From the NCBI GenBank assembly GCA_047638695.1, contig JBLINY010000073.1:1-22668 (forward strand): a stretch of 22,668 bases of DNA. Reading direction: 5' to 3'. Of this stretch, positions 1 through 7,836 are shown piece after piece. The stretch is from JAHECQ01 sp047638695 (GTDB lineage Bacteria > Actinomycetota > Acidimicrobiia > Acidimicrobiales > SZUA-35). The notes beneath the pieces are model-generated. The model made no database searches and was not told where the DNA came from. It was given only the letters and a program-made list of their open reading frames with translations. The position numbers and the translations under genes were made by a program. The first letter of the stretch is position 1, and each line of letters begins with the position of its first letter.

Positions 1-930
1 GCGGTCCATGAAGATCAGGCGTGGGCGCTGGTCAGTCTTGGGCTTGGACCGCCTTACCCGGTGAGCGCGCTCCACGGCAGGGGAGTGGGCGATCTCCTCG
101 ACAGCGTGGTCGACATCCTTCCTTCGGTCGACGAACCAACCGAAGAGACGGAAGAAGAACGAATCTTCGGTATCGCCCTCGTCGGGCGACCCAATGTCGG
201 CAAGTCGACGCTGTTCAATCGATTGATCGGCGAGAACCGATCGGTCGTTCACGACATGCCGGGAACCACTCGCGACACGATCGACACCGTCGTGCAGACA
301 TCGACCGGACCGGTCCGATTTCTCGACACGGCGGGAATGCGACGACGCAGCCGGATCGACGACGACACCGAGTTCTACTCGGTGATCCGGGCGCTGAAGG
401 CCGTCGACACGGCAGATATCGCGTTGCTCATCATCGACGCCAGTGAGGGCATCACGCAGCAGGATCAGCGATTGGCCGAACGAGTCGATTCTGCCGGTTG
501 TCCCATTGTGGTGGTGCTCAACAAATGGGACCAGACCGATCATGACCTACGTCTTGATATGGCTGACCAGCTGAAACGCAAGCTCAGCTTCCTTCCCGAC
601 GTGCCTCATCATCGTATTTCGGCTCTTACCGGCAGCGGGGTCGACAAGCTGTTGCCATCGATGAACATCGCTATTGACGCCTATCAGAAGCGGGTTCCCA
701 CCAGGAAAGTGAACGACGTCATCCGCTTGGCTCAGCAGGCTCAGCCGGCCCCCGCCGGCGGTCGAGTTCTGTATGCGACCCAGGGTGCCACCGATCCGCC
801 GACGTTCACGATGTTCGCCAACCGGGACCTTCCCGATCACTACCTGCGGTATCTCGAGCGTAAGTTGCGAGAGGCCTTCGATCTCGGCCCGACGCCGGTG
901 AAGATACGAGTGCGTAAGCGCAGCGAGTAG
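1..930 (+). CDS. der: Ribosome biogenesis GTPase Der (EngA), 3' part
   Basis: The reading frame is open from base 1, so the start lies upstream of the window. Der is a tandem-GTPase protein that binds the 50S subunit and helps its maturation in the cytoplasm. The visible part holds the end of the first G domain, an acidic linker (EETEEE), the complete second G domain and the C-terminal KH-like domain. Second-domain motifs seen directly are G1 GRPNVGKS, a G2-region PGTTRD, G3 DTAGMR and G4 NKWD. The protein ends with the KH-like segment and a basic tail (KIRVRKRSE), as usual for the family. The next gene starts only 9 bases after the stop, and the stop codon is part of that gene's candidate -10 box. 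Identification is firm; only the N-terminal part is missing. Confidence 0.97.
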   Translation, partial: AVHEDQAWALVSLGLGPPYPVSALHGRGVGDLLDSVVDILPSVDEPTEETEEERIFGIALVGRPNVGKSTLFNRLIGENRSVVHDMPGTTRDTIDTVVQTSTGPVRFLDTAGMRRRSRIDDDTEFYSVIRALKAVDTADIALLIIDASEGITQQDQRLAERVDSAGCPIVVVLNKWDQTDHDLRLDMADQLKRKLSFLPDVPHHRISALTGSGVDKLLPSMNIAIDAYQKRVPTRKVNDVIRLAQQAQPAPAGGRVLYATQGATDPPTFTMFANRDLPDHYLRYLERKLREAFDLGPTPVKIRVRKRSE

Positions 931-933
931 GGT
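928..933 (+). promoter_or_regulatory. Candidate -10 box of the SpoIIE phosphatase gene
   Basis: TAGGGT, formed partly by the der stop codon, lies 6 bases before the ATG at 940. There is no Shine-Dalgarno sequence, so a leaderless transcript is likely. No convincing -35 element was seen. Confidence 0.4.
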
Positions 934-939
934 TGTTTC

Positions 940-2019
940 ATGGAACGGCTCATGCCGGCGATCGCTGCGGTGATCTGTGTGGCTGCTGCAGTGGTGTGGA
1001 TCCGTTCGACAATCGAGCGGCACAAGGTGTCCAGCCGACTCAGCACTGAGTCGATTGATCCCGATCTTTGGCGTCTCGCCGATGGCGACTACCGCCGTGA
1101 CTTCCAGTCTTCGCTCGCCGCCGTCGTTTCAGGCTTTGTGCTCGTTGTCATTGTCGTCGTTGGAGTGTCTACGTTGCCGGCGCTGCTGTCGGCGTCGCTG
1201 GCTTTGCCATCGATTGCCACACTCGTCCGACGCAAACGGCTGGCTGAAATCAATCGCATTGCGGCTGGCCGTGCCGAGGTCGAGAAGAAAGCCCGAGAGG
1301 TTCTCACCCAGGAAGAACTTGCCCCGCTGCAGTGGGCGGCCCGCTTGGCCCCGTCAGATTTGCCGAGCTTGCCCGGTCTCGAGATCGGTCAGGCCTACCA
1401 CGCCGGTAGTGGTGCGATGGCCGGCGACTTCTATGACGTGTTCAAGGTCGATGATCACCGCGTTGCGGCCGTTATCGGAGATGTAACCGGCCACGGGATC
1501 GAGCCCTCGATTACCGCTCTTCAGGCCAAATACCTCCTTCGGGCCTTCCTGCTGCAGTATCGGGATCCTGGTCAGGCGCTCGAGAATCTCAACGCCCAAA
1601 TGTCCGTTCTGGAACGGGGCGAGGAGTTCATCTCGCTCGTTGTGCTGGTGTTTGACAACGAGGCAGAGACGCTTCGGTACTCGTCGGCCGGTCATCCAGC
1701 GGCCTTCGTTTGGCACGGAAGCGAGGTGCGACCGCTCGGCGCCACCGGGCCGCTGCTGATGCTTGACCCCACAGCGATGTATCACTCGCGCGAGATCTCG
1801 TGGGATAACGACGACGTCGCCGTGCTCTATACCGATGGCCTAGCCGAAGCTCGTCGGGGCGATGTGCTTTTCGGCGAGGACGGAGTGGCCAGCATGATTC
1901 GCCGGAATCCCACCGCCTCGCCCGATGTCCTCACCAAGGTGTTGGTAGAGGCAGCCCGTGACTTTGCCGGTGGGCCCATCGACGACGATGTCGCTGTTCT
2001 GGTGCTTCGGCGGGTCTAA
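940..2019 (+). CDS. Membrane-anchored SpoIIE/RsbU-type PP2C serine phosphatase
   Basis: The product is 359 residues. A hydrophobic N-terminal segment (about residues 5-22) and a second hydrophobic stretch (about 60-95) are followed by a basic patch (RRKR) and a linker, so the catalytic domain should be cytoplasmic. The PP2C/SpoIIE domain runs from about residue 145 to the end. It shows the metal-binding GDFYD (Asp163), GDVTGHG (Asp181) and the C-terminal DDDVAVLVLR. Family members dephosphorylate anti-anti-sigma factors or similar phosphoserine proteins, but no partner-switching gene is in this window, so the substrate is unknown. The start at 940 is supported by a TANNNT box 6 bases upstream. 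The gene is followed after 3 bases by a small zinc-ribbon protein, suggesting co-transcription. Confidence 0.88.
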   Translation: MERLMPAIAAVICVAAAVVWIRSTIERHKVSSRLSTESIDPDLWRLADGDYRRDFQSSLAAVVSGFVLVVIVVVGVSTLPALLSASLALPSIATLVRRKRLAEINRIAAGRAEVEKKAREVLTQEELAPLQWAARLAPSDLPSLPGLEIGQAYHAGSGAMAGDFYDVFKVDDHRVAAVIGDVTGHGIEPSITALQAKYLLRAFLLQYRDPGQALENLNAQMSVLERGEEFISLVVLVFDNEAETLRYSSAGHPAAFVWHGSEVRPLGATGPLLMLDPTAMYHSREISWDNDDVAVLYTDGLAEARRGDVLFGEDGVASMIRRNPTASPDVLTKVLVEAARDFAGGPIDDDVAVLVLRRV

Positions 2020-2022
2020 GCG

Positions 2023-2241
2023 ATGCCTTGGTGTGACACGTGCGACGAGTACCGCGCCCCCACGGCGCTAAACGCCGACGGCTGCTGTGACATATGTGAG
2101 CAGAGTGTCGACATCACCGATCTGAAGAATCCGGCGCCGACCAAGGCTCCGTGGCACTTCTGGATGATGGTTCTCGCCCTCGTAGCCTACCTTGGGTGGC
2201 GTCTCCTTCAGGCCGCAATCTGGCTCGCCGGCCGTTTCTGA
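2023..2241 (+). CDS. Small zinc-ribbon, single-pass membrane protein
   Basis: This is a 72-residue protein. The N-terminal part carries paired cysteines (WCDTC near residues 3-6 and CCDIC near 21-25) that look like a zinc ribbon. The C-terminal third is one hydrophobic segment (MMVLALVAYLGWRLLQAA), so it is probably a tail-anchored protein with the zinc module in the cytoplasm. The ATG follows the phosphatase stop codon by 3 bases, which suggests translational coupling and a shared job. I do not recognise a named family. Codon use resembles that of its neighbours, and the conserved-looking cysteines make it more likely real than spurious. Confidence 0.72.
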   Translation: MPWCDTCDEYRAPTALNADGCCDICEQSVDITDLKNPAPTKAPWHFWMMVLALVAYLGWRLLQAAIWLAGRF

Positions 2242-2273
2242 GATTGGCCGAGACAACGAGGCCGTCGCTTGCG

Positions 2274-2301
2274 TTGGTCGACGTGGTCCGCCCGGTATCC
2301 T
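2274..2301 (+). promoter_or_regulatory. Candidate promoter of tRNA-Pro
   Basis: TTGGTC (2274-2279) and TATCCT (2296-2301) are spaced by 16 bases, and the second box ends 11 bases before the tRNA 5' end. The placement fits a vegetative sigma promoter. This rests on pattern alone. Confidence 0.4.
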
Positions 2302-2312
2302 GCCACCCGCCA

Positions 2313-2387
2313 CGGGCTGTGGCGCAGCTTGGTTAGCGCGCTTCACTGGGGGTGAAGAGGTCGGGAGTTCGAATCTCCCCAGCCCGA
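2313..2387 (+). tRNA. tRNA-Pro (anticodon GGG)
   Basis: All four arms fold without mismatch. The acceptor stem is CGGGCTG/CAGCCCG. The D stem is GCGC/GCGC. The anticodon stem is CTTCA/TGAAG with loop CTGGGGG, and the anticodon GGG is at 2348-2350. The T stem is GGGAG/CTCCC around TTCGAAT. The discriminator base is A (2387). CCA is not encoded, because CAA follows, so the end must be added after transcription. It is 75 nt long. Confidence 0.97.
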
Positions 2388-2396
2388 CAACAAAAA

Positions 2397-2435
2397 GCAT
2401 CGAACCGGCCCTAGCGGCCGGTTCGATGCCGTTTT
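2397..2435 (+). terminator. Intrinsic terminator after tRNA-Pro
   Basis: A perfect 14-bp stem (2397-2410 with 2416-2429) surrounds a 5-base loop and is followed by CGTTTT. It begins 10 bases after the tRNA 3' end. On the other strand it is preceded by an A-run (CAAAAAG at 2391-2397), which reads as a U-tract there, so the hairpin can also stop transcription coming from the convergent DUF4214 gene. Confidence 0.85.
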
Positions 2436-2460
2436 GGCTGGCTCATACGGCTGGCCAATC

Positions 2461-2513
2461 GGCAGTCTCAGTTGTCGGCAGTCTCAGTTGTCGGCAGTCT
2501 CAGTTGTTGGCAG
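2461..2513. repeat. 16-bp tandem repeat, 3 copies, across a stop codon
   Basis: The unit GGCAGTCTCAGTTGTC occurs at 2461-2476 and 2477-2492, then with one change (final T) at 2493-2508, followed by a partial GGCAG. The third copy contains the stop codon (2500-2502) and the last codons of the minus-strand DUF4214 gene, and the other two copies lie just downstream. The unit is not a multiple of three. Confidence 0.9.
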
Positions 2514-4496
2514 GGAGCGCGGCAACGCGGGCTGCGTACTCGGAACTACGGAAGAAGCCGTCGATGAGCGGAACCGGTGATCCGCCGGCTTCAAGACGAG
2601 CGACCCAGAAGGCAAGCCCGCCCGGGTCGGGTTGGCGATCCAGCATGCCGGAGTAGATCGTGGTGACCGTCACCGTTGCGTCGGTGGATGTCACGAACTC
2701 TGGCGACTCGGTGAACGACACGACAAGTGATGGTCGAGAAACACCCGCATCGAGACGGCCGGCCCAGAAATCGAGGCCGGCAGCGTCGGGCTCGCGGCCG
2801 AGCACGTTGCGATACACCTGCGCGGCAAATGCCCGGTTGTCGACGATCCCGACGAGTTCAGCGAACTCGGCCGAGCCCAGGAACCCCTGGGCAACGACGG
2901 TTAGCGGTACCCCGGCGTTGCGACGGCCGGCCCAGAAGGTCAGACCCTCCTCATCAGGCAGGCGTTGGAACAAGCCGAGGTAGAGGCGAATGACCTCGCG
3001 GCGAACACCGAACTCGGTTGATGAGAGGAACTGGTTGATGATGGGCGCCGAAGTGGCGGTGGAGGTTCCGCCTTGCCCGGTCCAGAAGAGTCGACCTGCT
3101 GCATCCGCTGGTCGGCCCAAGAAGTCGAGGTACTGCTGTTCGACGAAGTCGCCCGCCGTTGCAAAGGGGCCATAGCGTGGCACTTCGCAGACTCGGCCCA
3201 GGTTCCAGTCCTCACGGCCGTCGACTCGCAGGTTGCCGCCGATCCATATGCAGCCGCCTCCTGCATCGTCCAGGGCCCAGACGCCGCCGTCGAGTTCGCT
3301 GGGCAGGTAGCTCGCGATGTGATCGCCGTTGGACTGAAATTTCGCAACGAGGTTCACGGGAGCGACCTGCCCTGTCGCCGAGTCGATGTGGCCGTTAGGC
3401 AAGTTGGCCTTCGGCTCGCCGATCCAACGGCTGTGGTTACCAGCGATGACCTCTGAACCAATTGCTAGGAGGGCTTGATAGTCAGAGCTTTTGTACCACT
3501 CGGGCGTATCGGCATTGGCGACATCGGGTCCGTAGGTGCGTTCCTTGGCCAGCGTCTGCTGGTCGACGAGCGTCAGTAGATTCGACTGACTGGCGATGTA
3601 CACGATGTCCCCGGCCTCGAGGATGTCGAACACGATGGGATTTTCCGAAAGGATCCGCTGGTCGAACTCTTCCTGAGGCAAAAGGCGACCGGCCGAGCTG
3701 AGTCCGGTGAAGAACTCGTGGCCGAGGTCGCCATCGACCTGGTTGAACTGCCCGCCGACGAAGACTCGTGAGTCGCGCGAGACCTCAACGGCCATAACTG
3801 ATCCTCCCGCGATGTTTGGGGTGAAGGCAGCGTCGACGGCACCAGTTGCCGCATTCAATCGAGCGAGGTGCAGCTGGTTCGTGTCGTTGACCGAGCCGAA
3901 GTCGCCGCCGACGTAGACCTGGGAGCCTACGGCATCGATGTCGAGCACAATGGCCCGCTCGGCGGCGGTCTCGCCGACACTGACAACGAACGAAGGGATC
4001 ACCTGACCCGTGCTTGGGTTGATGGCGGCCATGGGGCCGGTGACAACACCGTTGATGGTGGTGAACTCACCTCCGACGTAGAGCATCGAGCCGTCAGGCG
4101 AGGGTTCGATCGCGTGTACCGGACCGTTCAGGATGGGATTAAACGATGGGTCCCATACGCCGCTCGTTCGATCGAAGGCCGCCAGATAGGCCTGGCTGTG
4201 GGTTGTACCGTCGGGTGCGACCACGGTTGTGAAGCGACCCGCTGCGTATTGTCGATCGCCGATGTGTTCAAGATCTCGGACTCGCCACGTGATGCCGAAC
4301 TTCGCGGGGCAAGGCCCTGCACTCCCCAGGTTGACGTGTAGTCGATGGAGAGCCCGGGCGCCTGGGCCGCTACCGGTCGCGAGAGGGGAGTTGGTGCCAC
4401 GATCGTTGCCAAAAGAAGAAGCGCCATGATCGCCACGACAAGTGTAAAACGAGCCTGCGAAACGAAGAAGCGCCTCGGGCGCCGAGAATCACACAT
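2500..4496 (-). CDS. Secreted beta-propeller-like / DUF4214 protein, apparent frameshift
   Basis: The main open frame covers 2500-4224 (574 residues from a GTG). Its first part has propeller-like blades marked by YVGGEF, YVGGDF and FVGGQF. Its last part (about residues 360-570) has four DUF4214 units, each with a Tyr-containing helix, an RxPD/GxxFW core and a final SxEF/Y. The true start is probably the ATG at 4496, in another frame. That frame opens with MCDSRRPRRFF, a hydrophobic core and an AQA cleavage site near residue 46, which is a signal peptide. Upstream of 4224 the main frame stays open and still reads as blade sequence (WRVRDLEHIGDRQYAAGRF). One missing base, best placed at the GGGG run 4306-4309, would join the two frames. 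DUF4214 occurs in exported and surface proteins; the function here is unknown. The gene is either a recent pseudogene, a sequencing error, or starts internally without a signal. Confidence 0.75.
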
Positions 4497-4502
4497 GGTG
4501 AA

Positions 4503-4508
4503 AGTATC
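4503..4508 (-). promoter_or_regulatory. Candidate -10 box of the DUF4214 gene
   Basis: On the minus strand, GATACT lies 6 bases before the ATG at 4496. The same hexamer at the same distance precedes the kinase-like gene starting at 10894. It supports 4496, not 4224, as the start. Confidence 0.35.
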
Positions 4509-4549
4509 TCACGCTCGGTGGGGTGGACGAGAGATCCCATTCCATCCAG

Positions 4550-4555
4550 TACCGT
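4550..4555 (+). promoter_or_regulatory. Candidate -10 box of the SRAP gene
   Basis: TACCGT lies 7 bases before the ATG at 4563 and no Shine-Dalgarno sequence is seen. This fits a leaderless transcript and agrees with the start demanded by the catalytic Cys2. Confidence 0.4.
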
Positions 4556-4562
4556 TTTATTC

Positions 4563-5279
4563 ATGTGTGGGCGATTCGTTTCAGCAGCTCCTCCCGACGA
4601 GTTGGCCCGATACTTCGGGGCGACCGCCCCGGAGGGGGAGCTCGAACCCAACTACAACTTGGCGCCCACCAACGAGGCGTATGTGGTTCGAGCCGCGGCC
4701 GGTCAACGAGCAATAGCCACGCTGACCTGGGGCTTGGTGCCGTTTTGGTCCAAGGACCGCAAGATTGGATCGCGCATGATCAACGCTCGTTCCGAGACGG
4801 CACCCGAGAAGCCAGCCTTTCGTCGGGCGTACCAGAAACGGCGCTGTCTGATCCCTGCGGACGGATTCTACGAGTGGGCGAAGGTGGAGGGAAACAAGAA
4901 GAAGCAGCCGTACTTTATTCATCATCGCGACGACGAACCCCTGGTCTTCGGCGGCCTGTGGGAGCATTGGGTCCCGAAGGATGACGACGGCAACGACCAA
5001 GAGGATGGACGCCTCACCACGTGCACCATTCTCACGACGACCGCAAACGAAACAATGGCACCCGTTCACGATCGCATGCCCGTGTTCATTCCCCCGCAAC
5101 GATGGGACGATTGGCTCGACCCCGAATCCGATGCTCTCGAGCTGCGTTCCCTGCTCGTCCCCGCGCCCAGCGGCCTACTGCAGCTCCGTCCGGTCACCAC
5201 GATGGTGAACAGTGTTCGGAACAAAGGGCCAGAACTAATCGTCGAAGCCACGCCCGAACAGCTCATTGGGGCATCTTGA
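4563..5279 (+). CDS. SRAP-domain abasic-site protein (YedK/HMCES family)
   Basis: The product is 238 residues, the usual size for bacterial SRAP proteins. The family makes a stable thiazolidine crosslink between Cys2 and abasic sites in single-stranded DNA, protecting them at replication forks. The protein begins MCGRF, so removal of Met exposes the catalytic Cys. Other family landmarks are visible: NYNLAPT, INARSET (Asn), GFYEW (catalytic Glu) and the His in VHDRMP. An ATG 45 bases further upstream is in frame but would bury Cys2, so 4563 is the start. It is divergent from the DUF4214 gene. Its stop lies 13 bases before the DUF2079 gene, suggesting co-transcription. There is no SOS-like operator that I can recognise. 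Confidence 0.95.
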   Translation: MCGRFVSAAPPDELARYFGATAPEGELEPNYNLAPTNEAYVVRAAAGQRAIATLTWGLVPFWSKDRKIGSRMINARSETAPEKPAFRRAYQKRRCLIPADGFYEWAKVEGNKKKQPYFIHHRDDEPLVFGGLWEHWVPKDDDGNDQEDGRLTTCTILTTTANETMAPVHDRMPVFIPPQRWDDWLDPESDALELRSLLVPAPSGLLQLRPVTTMVNSVRNKGPELIVEATPEQLIGAS

Positions 5280-5292
5280 GTGACGGTCCCGA

Positions 5293-6780
5293 ATGAGTGA
5301 GCTGCCGATCAGGCGCAGGGCGAGGCGTACGATCGTCCGGTTCCAGGCGCGGCTCGAGGCCGGAACTGGCGACCGTATCGTTCCCGTAGTTATCGCTACC
5401 GCTTTATCGCTCTTCCTGGCGTCGCTGTCGACTGCCCGGTACAACTCGCTCGACACGGGTAACGATCTAGCTGGGTACGCCCAGGCCGTGTGGTTGCTTG
5501 GTCAGGATCTTCAACCAGAAGCCTCGCTGTTTGGCGAGAACATTCACATGCTCGAGCTTCATTGGTCGTTCGTGCTCTACCCCCTGGCGTTGCTGGCACT
5601 TGTCGTTCCGACCGTCAGTGCCTTGGTCGCGATTCAGTCCGTCGCTATTGGTCTCGGTGTCTTCCCGCTTTGGCACTTGGCGCGCCGGGTCGCCAACCTG
5701 CGAGTCGGCGCGGCCACCGCCCTCTCACTGGCGTACGCTCTTCACCCCTCGATACATGAGCTGGGCACCAACGATTTTCACCCTGAGGCGCTCGCCGTCC
5801 CCGGGCTGATCGGCCTGGCGTACTTCGGGGCATCCAAGCGTTGGGTTTGGTACTGGGTCTGCGTCGTCTTTGTGCTGCTGTGTCGGGCTGACCTCGGCCT
5901 GGCCGTGGCCCTCTGGGGTTTTCTCCATATCAGCGATGGCGAGCGCCGGGCCGGGTTGTGGACGCTCGGACTCGGGACGGTCTGGTCGCTCGGCCTGTTG
6001 CTCGTCGTCCAGCCCCTCGTGAGCAACGCGACGGTTGGGCAGTACGGGGAGTACGGGGATTCGTTGGGTGAAGTGTTTCTCACCATCGCAACGAGCCCAC
6101 TTAGCTTTCTTTCTGATCTGGTTGCGTTGCAGAACGTCGCCCTTGTTGTTGCCCTTTTGGCTCCGGTGATCTTCCTGCCACTTTTGTCGCTGCGCCACCT
6201 GTTGCCGGCCTTGCCCCTCGGAGCCATCTACTTGGTTACCGATGTCTCCAACAGCGGTGCCTTCGCCGAGCGCACCGCCTTGCTGCTTGCCTTCGTTTTC
6301 ATCGCAACCGCCCACGCCTTGAATCGCCTCGGAACCATGGGCGTCGATCGGGTGTTCATCGATCTGCGCTTGCTCGCCACACTTGTGGCAGCTTCGGCGC
6401 TGCTCTTCATCGGGAGCTCTCCGACGACCTTCTATGAGCGGCCGTGGGAATGGAACGAGCGCACCGCAGCCGATGTGGCTGTTCTCGAAGCCGTGTCACT
6501 GCTCGACACCAACGATGCGGTGAGGGCATCACCTTCGGCTATCGGGCAGCTGGCCGATCGGCCCTGGCTCTATACCCTCGACGGGTCCCAGCAGCCTCAG
6601 GTCGCCTTCGCCATCTTCCGAGTCCGAGCGGTGCTGATTGACGAGCGCGACCTGCCGATGCTGCCGCCCGACGAACGCCGGCTTCAGCGTGAGGCGTTCG
6701 CTGCAGGTATGGCTCAACAAGGCTTCGAGCTTCGTTATGAAGACACCGCCAACGGCGTGCTGCTCTTCTACCGCCCTTGA
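5293..6780 (+). CDS. DUF2079 polytopic membrane protein
   Basis: This is a 495-residue integral membrane protein with about ten hydrophobic segments. A basic N-terminal tail (RRRARR) is followed by the first segment (about residues 35-50). The region GTNDFHPEAL with nearby LCRADLGLAVALWG is typical of DUF2079, a family distantly related to GT-C glycosyltransferases. The C-terminal roughly 120 residues are soluble and probably extracytoplasmic. The reaction is not known; a lipid-linked sugar transferase is a reasonable guess from the fold relationship only. The gene lies between the SRAP gene and a phospholipid synthase and may be read from the SRAP promoter, as no promoter is evident in the 13-base gap. 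Confidence 0.85.
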   Translation: MSELPIRRRARRTIVRFQARLEAGTGDRIVPVVIATALSLFLASLSTARYNSLDTGNDLAGYAQAVWLLGQDLQPEASLFGENIHMLELHWSFVLYPLALLALVVPTVSALVAIQSVAIGLGVFPLWHLARRVANLRVGAATALSLAYALHPSIHELGTNDFHPEALAVPGLIGLAYFGASKRWVWYWVCVVFVLLCRADLGLAVALWGFLHISDGERRAGLWTLGLGTVWSLGLLLVVQPLVSNATVGQYGEYGDSLGEVFLTIATSPLSFLSDLVALQNVALVVALLAPVIFLPLLSLRHLLPALPLGAIYLVTDVSNSGAFAERTALLLAFVFIATAHALNRLGTMGVDRVFIDLRLLATLVAASALLFIGSSPTTFYERPWEWNERTAADVAVLEAVSLLDTNDAVRASPSAIGQLADRPWLYTLDGSQQPQVAFAIFRVRAVLIDERDLPMLPPDERRLQREAFAAGMAQQGFELRYEDTANGVLLFYRP

Positions 6781-6814
6781 TGTTTTTTCTGATTGTTGCG
6801 ATTCACCCGGCAGC

Positions 6815-6820
6815 TACGGT
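6815..6820 (+). promoter_or_regulatory. Candidate -10 box of the phosphatidyltransferase gene
   Basis: TACGGT lies 9 bases before the ATG at 6830. The same hexamer stands before gcvH. No Shine-Dalgarno sequence is seen. Confidence 0.3.
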
Positions 6821-6829
6821 CCGTTCGAT

Positions 6830-7411
6830 ATGAAGAAGCTCGACCGGGGCGATCTGCTCACGTGGCCAAACCTCATCACGCTGCTCCGCCTGTGCTGCAT
6901 CCCTGTGTTTCTGTGGCTGCTCTTTGGGCGAGACAACCGTGCAGCGGCAGCGTGGCTACTCGGCGCTTTGGGAGCCACCGACTGGGTCGATGGTTTCGTC
7001 GCCCGGCGGTTCAACCAGGTCAGTGAATTTGGGCGGATGTTCGATCCAACCGTCGACCGACTGATGTTTGTCACCGCCATCCCGGCCATCGTCATTGATG
7101 GATCAGTCCCGCTGTGGGTGGCAGTTCTGGCGGTCGGCCGTGAGCTGCTCGTCGCGGTGATGGCAATTGCCCTGCTCGCTCGCTCGCTCGGCACCATGAC
7201 GGTCACAAGGCACGGGAAGACGGGTGCCTTTCTTCTGATGTTCGCTTTTCCCATGTTTCTGGGGTCAGCGAGCACGCTGTCCTACGCCCCGCTGTTGGGT
7301 TGGATGGCCTGGGTGTTCGCTCTTCCCGGCATTGGATATAGCTGGTACTCCTTATTGTTCGACTACCTCCCCGAGGCTCGTCGCAGATTTGGCTCCGGCC
7401 GATCCGCGTAG
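6830..7411 (+). CDS. pgsA: CDP-alcohol phosphatidyltransferase (PgsA-like)
   Basis: This 193-residue membrane enzyme transfers a phosphatidyl group from CDP-diacylglycerol to an alcohol. For PgsA the acceptor is glycerol-3-phosphate, giving phosphatidylglycerol-phosphate. The family signature D-x2-DG-x2-AR-x8-G-x3-D-x3-D is complete in DWVDGFVARRF...GRMFDPTVDR (residues about 56-80). Hydrophobic segments before and after it fit the six-helix fold. The N-terminal WPNLITLLRL is also typical of PgsA. The frame is open further upstream to 6638 inside the DUF2079 gene, but that extension is not family-like, so MKKLDRGD at 6830 is taken as the start. A pgsA paralogue also lies near gcvH in Mycobacterium. 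The acceptor (glycerol-phosphate or another alcohol) cannot be settled from the sequence. Confidence 0.85.
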   Translation: MKKLDRGDLLTWPNLITLLRLCCIPVFLWLLFGRDNRAAAAWLLGALGATDWVDGFVARRFNQVSEFGRMFDPTVDRLMFVTAIPAIVIDGSVPLWVAVLAVGRELLVAVMAIALLARSLGTMTVTRHGKTGAFLLMFAFPMFLGSASTLSYAPLLGWMAWVFALPGIGYSWYSLLFDYLPEARRRFGSGRSA

Positions 7412-7435
7412 CGGGTCTTGGCCCCTCCGGTCAGG

Positions 7436-7441
7436 TACGGT
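7436..7441 (+). promoter_or_regulatory. Candidate -10 box of gcvH
   Basis: TACGGT lies 8 bases before the gcvH ATG. The 38-base gap to pgsA shows no ribosome binding site, so gcvH probably starts a new leaderless transcript. Confidence 0.35.
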
Positions 7442-7449
7442 CTCTATCC

Positions 7450-7833
7450 ATGTTGACTCCGGAAGATCTCCGCTATTCGTCGGACCACGAGTGGGTGACA
7501 CTCGTTGAGGAAGGTCGTGTGCGCGTCGGCATCACCGACTATGCCCAGGACGCGCTTGGCGACGTTGTGTTTGTCGAACTTCCGGTCATCGGAACCGCCG
7601 TCATCGCTGGCGGGCCGATGAGTGAAGTCGAGTCGACCAAGTCGGTCTCTGATGTCTACGCGCCGGTCGACGGTGTGGTGGTTGAGATCAACTCTGATCT
7701 CATCGATGCGCCGGAACGTATCAACGAAGATCCCTACGGCGAGGGTTGGCTCTGCGTGATCGAGCTGGCCAAGGGTGCGTTGGTCGACAGTCTGCTCAAT
7801 GCCGCTGGGTATCGCGAGCTCACCGAAGGCTGA
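7450..7833 (+). CDS. gcvH: Glycine cleavage system H protein
   Basis: The 127-residue length is standard for the family. GcvH carries the lipoyl arm that shuttles the aminomethyl group between the P, T and L proteins of the glycine cleavage complex. The N-terminal YSSDHEWV, the central GDVVFVELP and the lipoylation motif ESTKSVSDVYAPV are all present, with Lys64 as the lipoyl site. The C-terminal NEDPYGEGWL is also canonical. No gcvP or gcvT is in the window; in actinobacteria gcvH commonly sits next to garA, as here. The following gene starts 3 bases after the stop. Confidence 0.98.
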   Translation: MLTPEDLRYSSDHEWVTLVEEGRVRVGITDYAQDALGDVVFVELPVIGTAVIAGGPMSEVESTKSVSDVYAPVDGVVVEINSDLIDAPERINEDPYGEGWLCVIELAKGALVDSLLNAAGYRELTEG

Positions 7834-7836
7834 TCT

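Noticed and set aside
2461..2513. Possible CRISPR-like array
   Set aside because: The copies are directly adjacent with no spacers, and no cas gene is present.
5725..6315. 196-residue frame antisense to the DUF2079 gene
   Set aside because: The product is polar and low in complexity, mirroring the hydrophobic codons of the true gene.
7411..7449. Riboswitch (glycine type) before gcvH
   Set aside because: The gap to pgsA is only 38 bases, too short for an aptamer, and a leaderless start is more likely.
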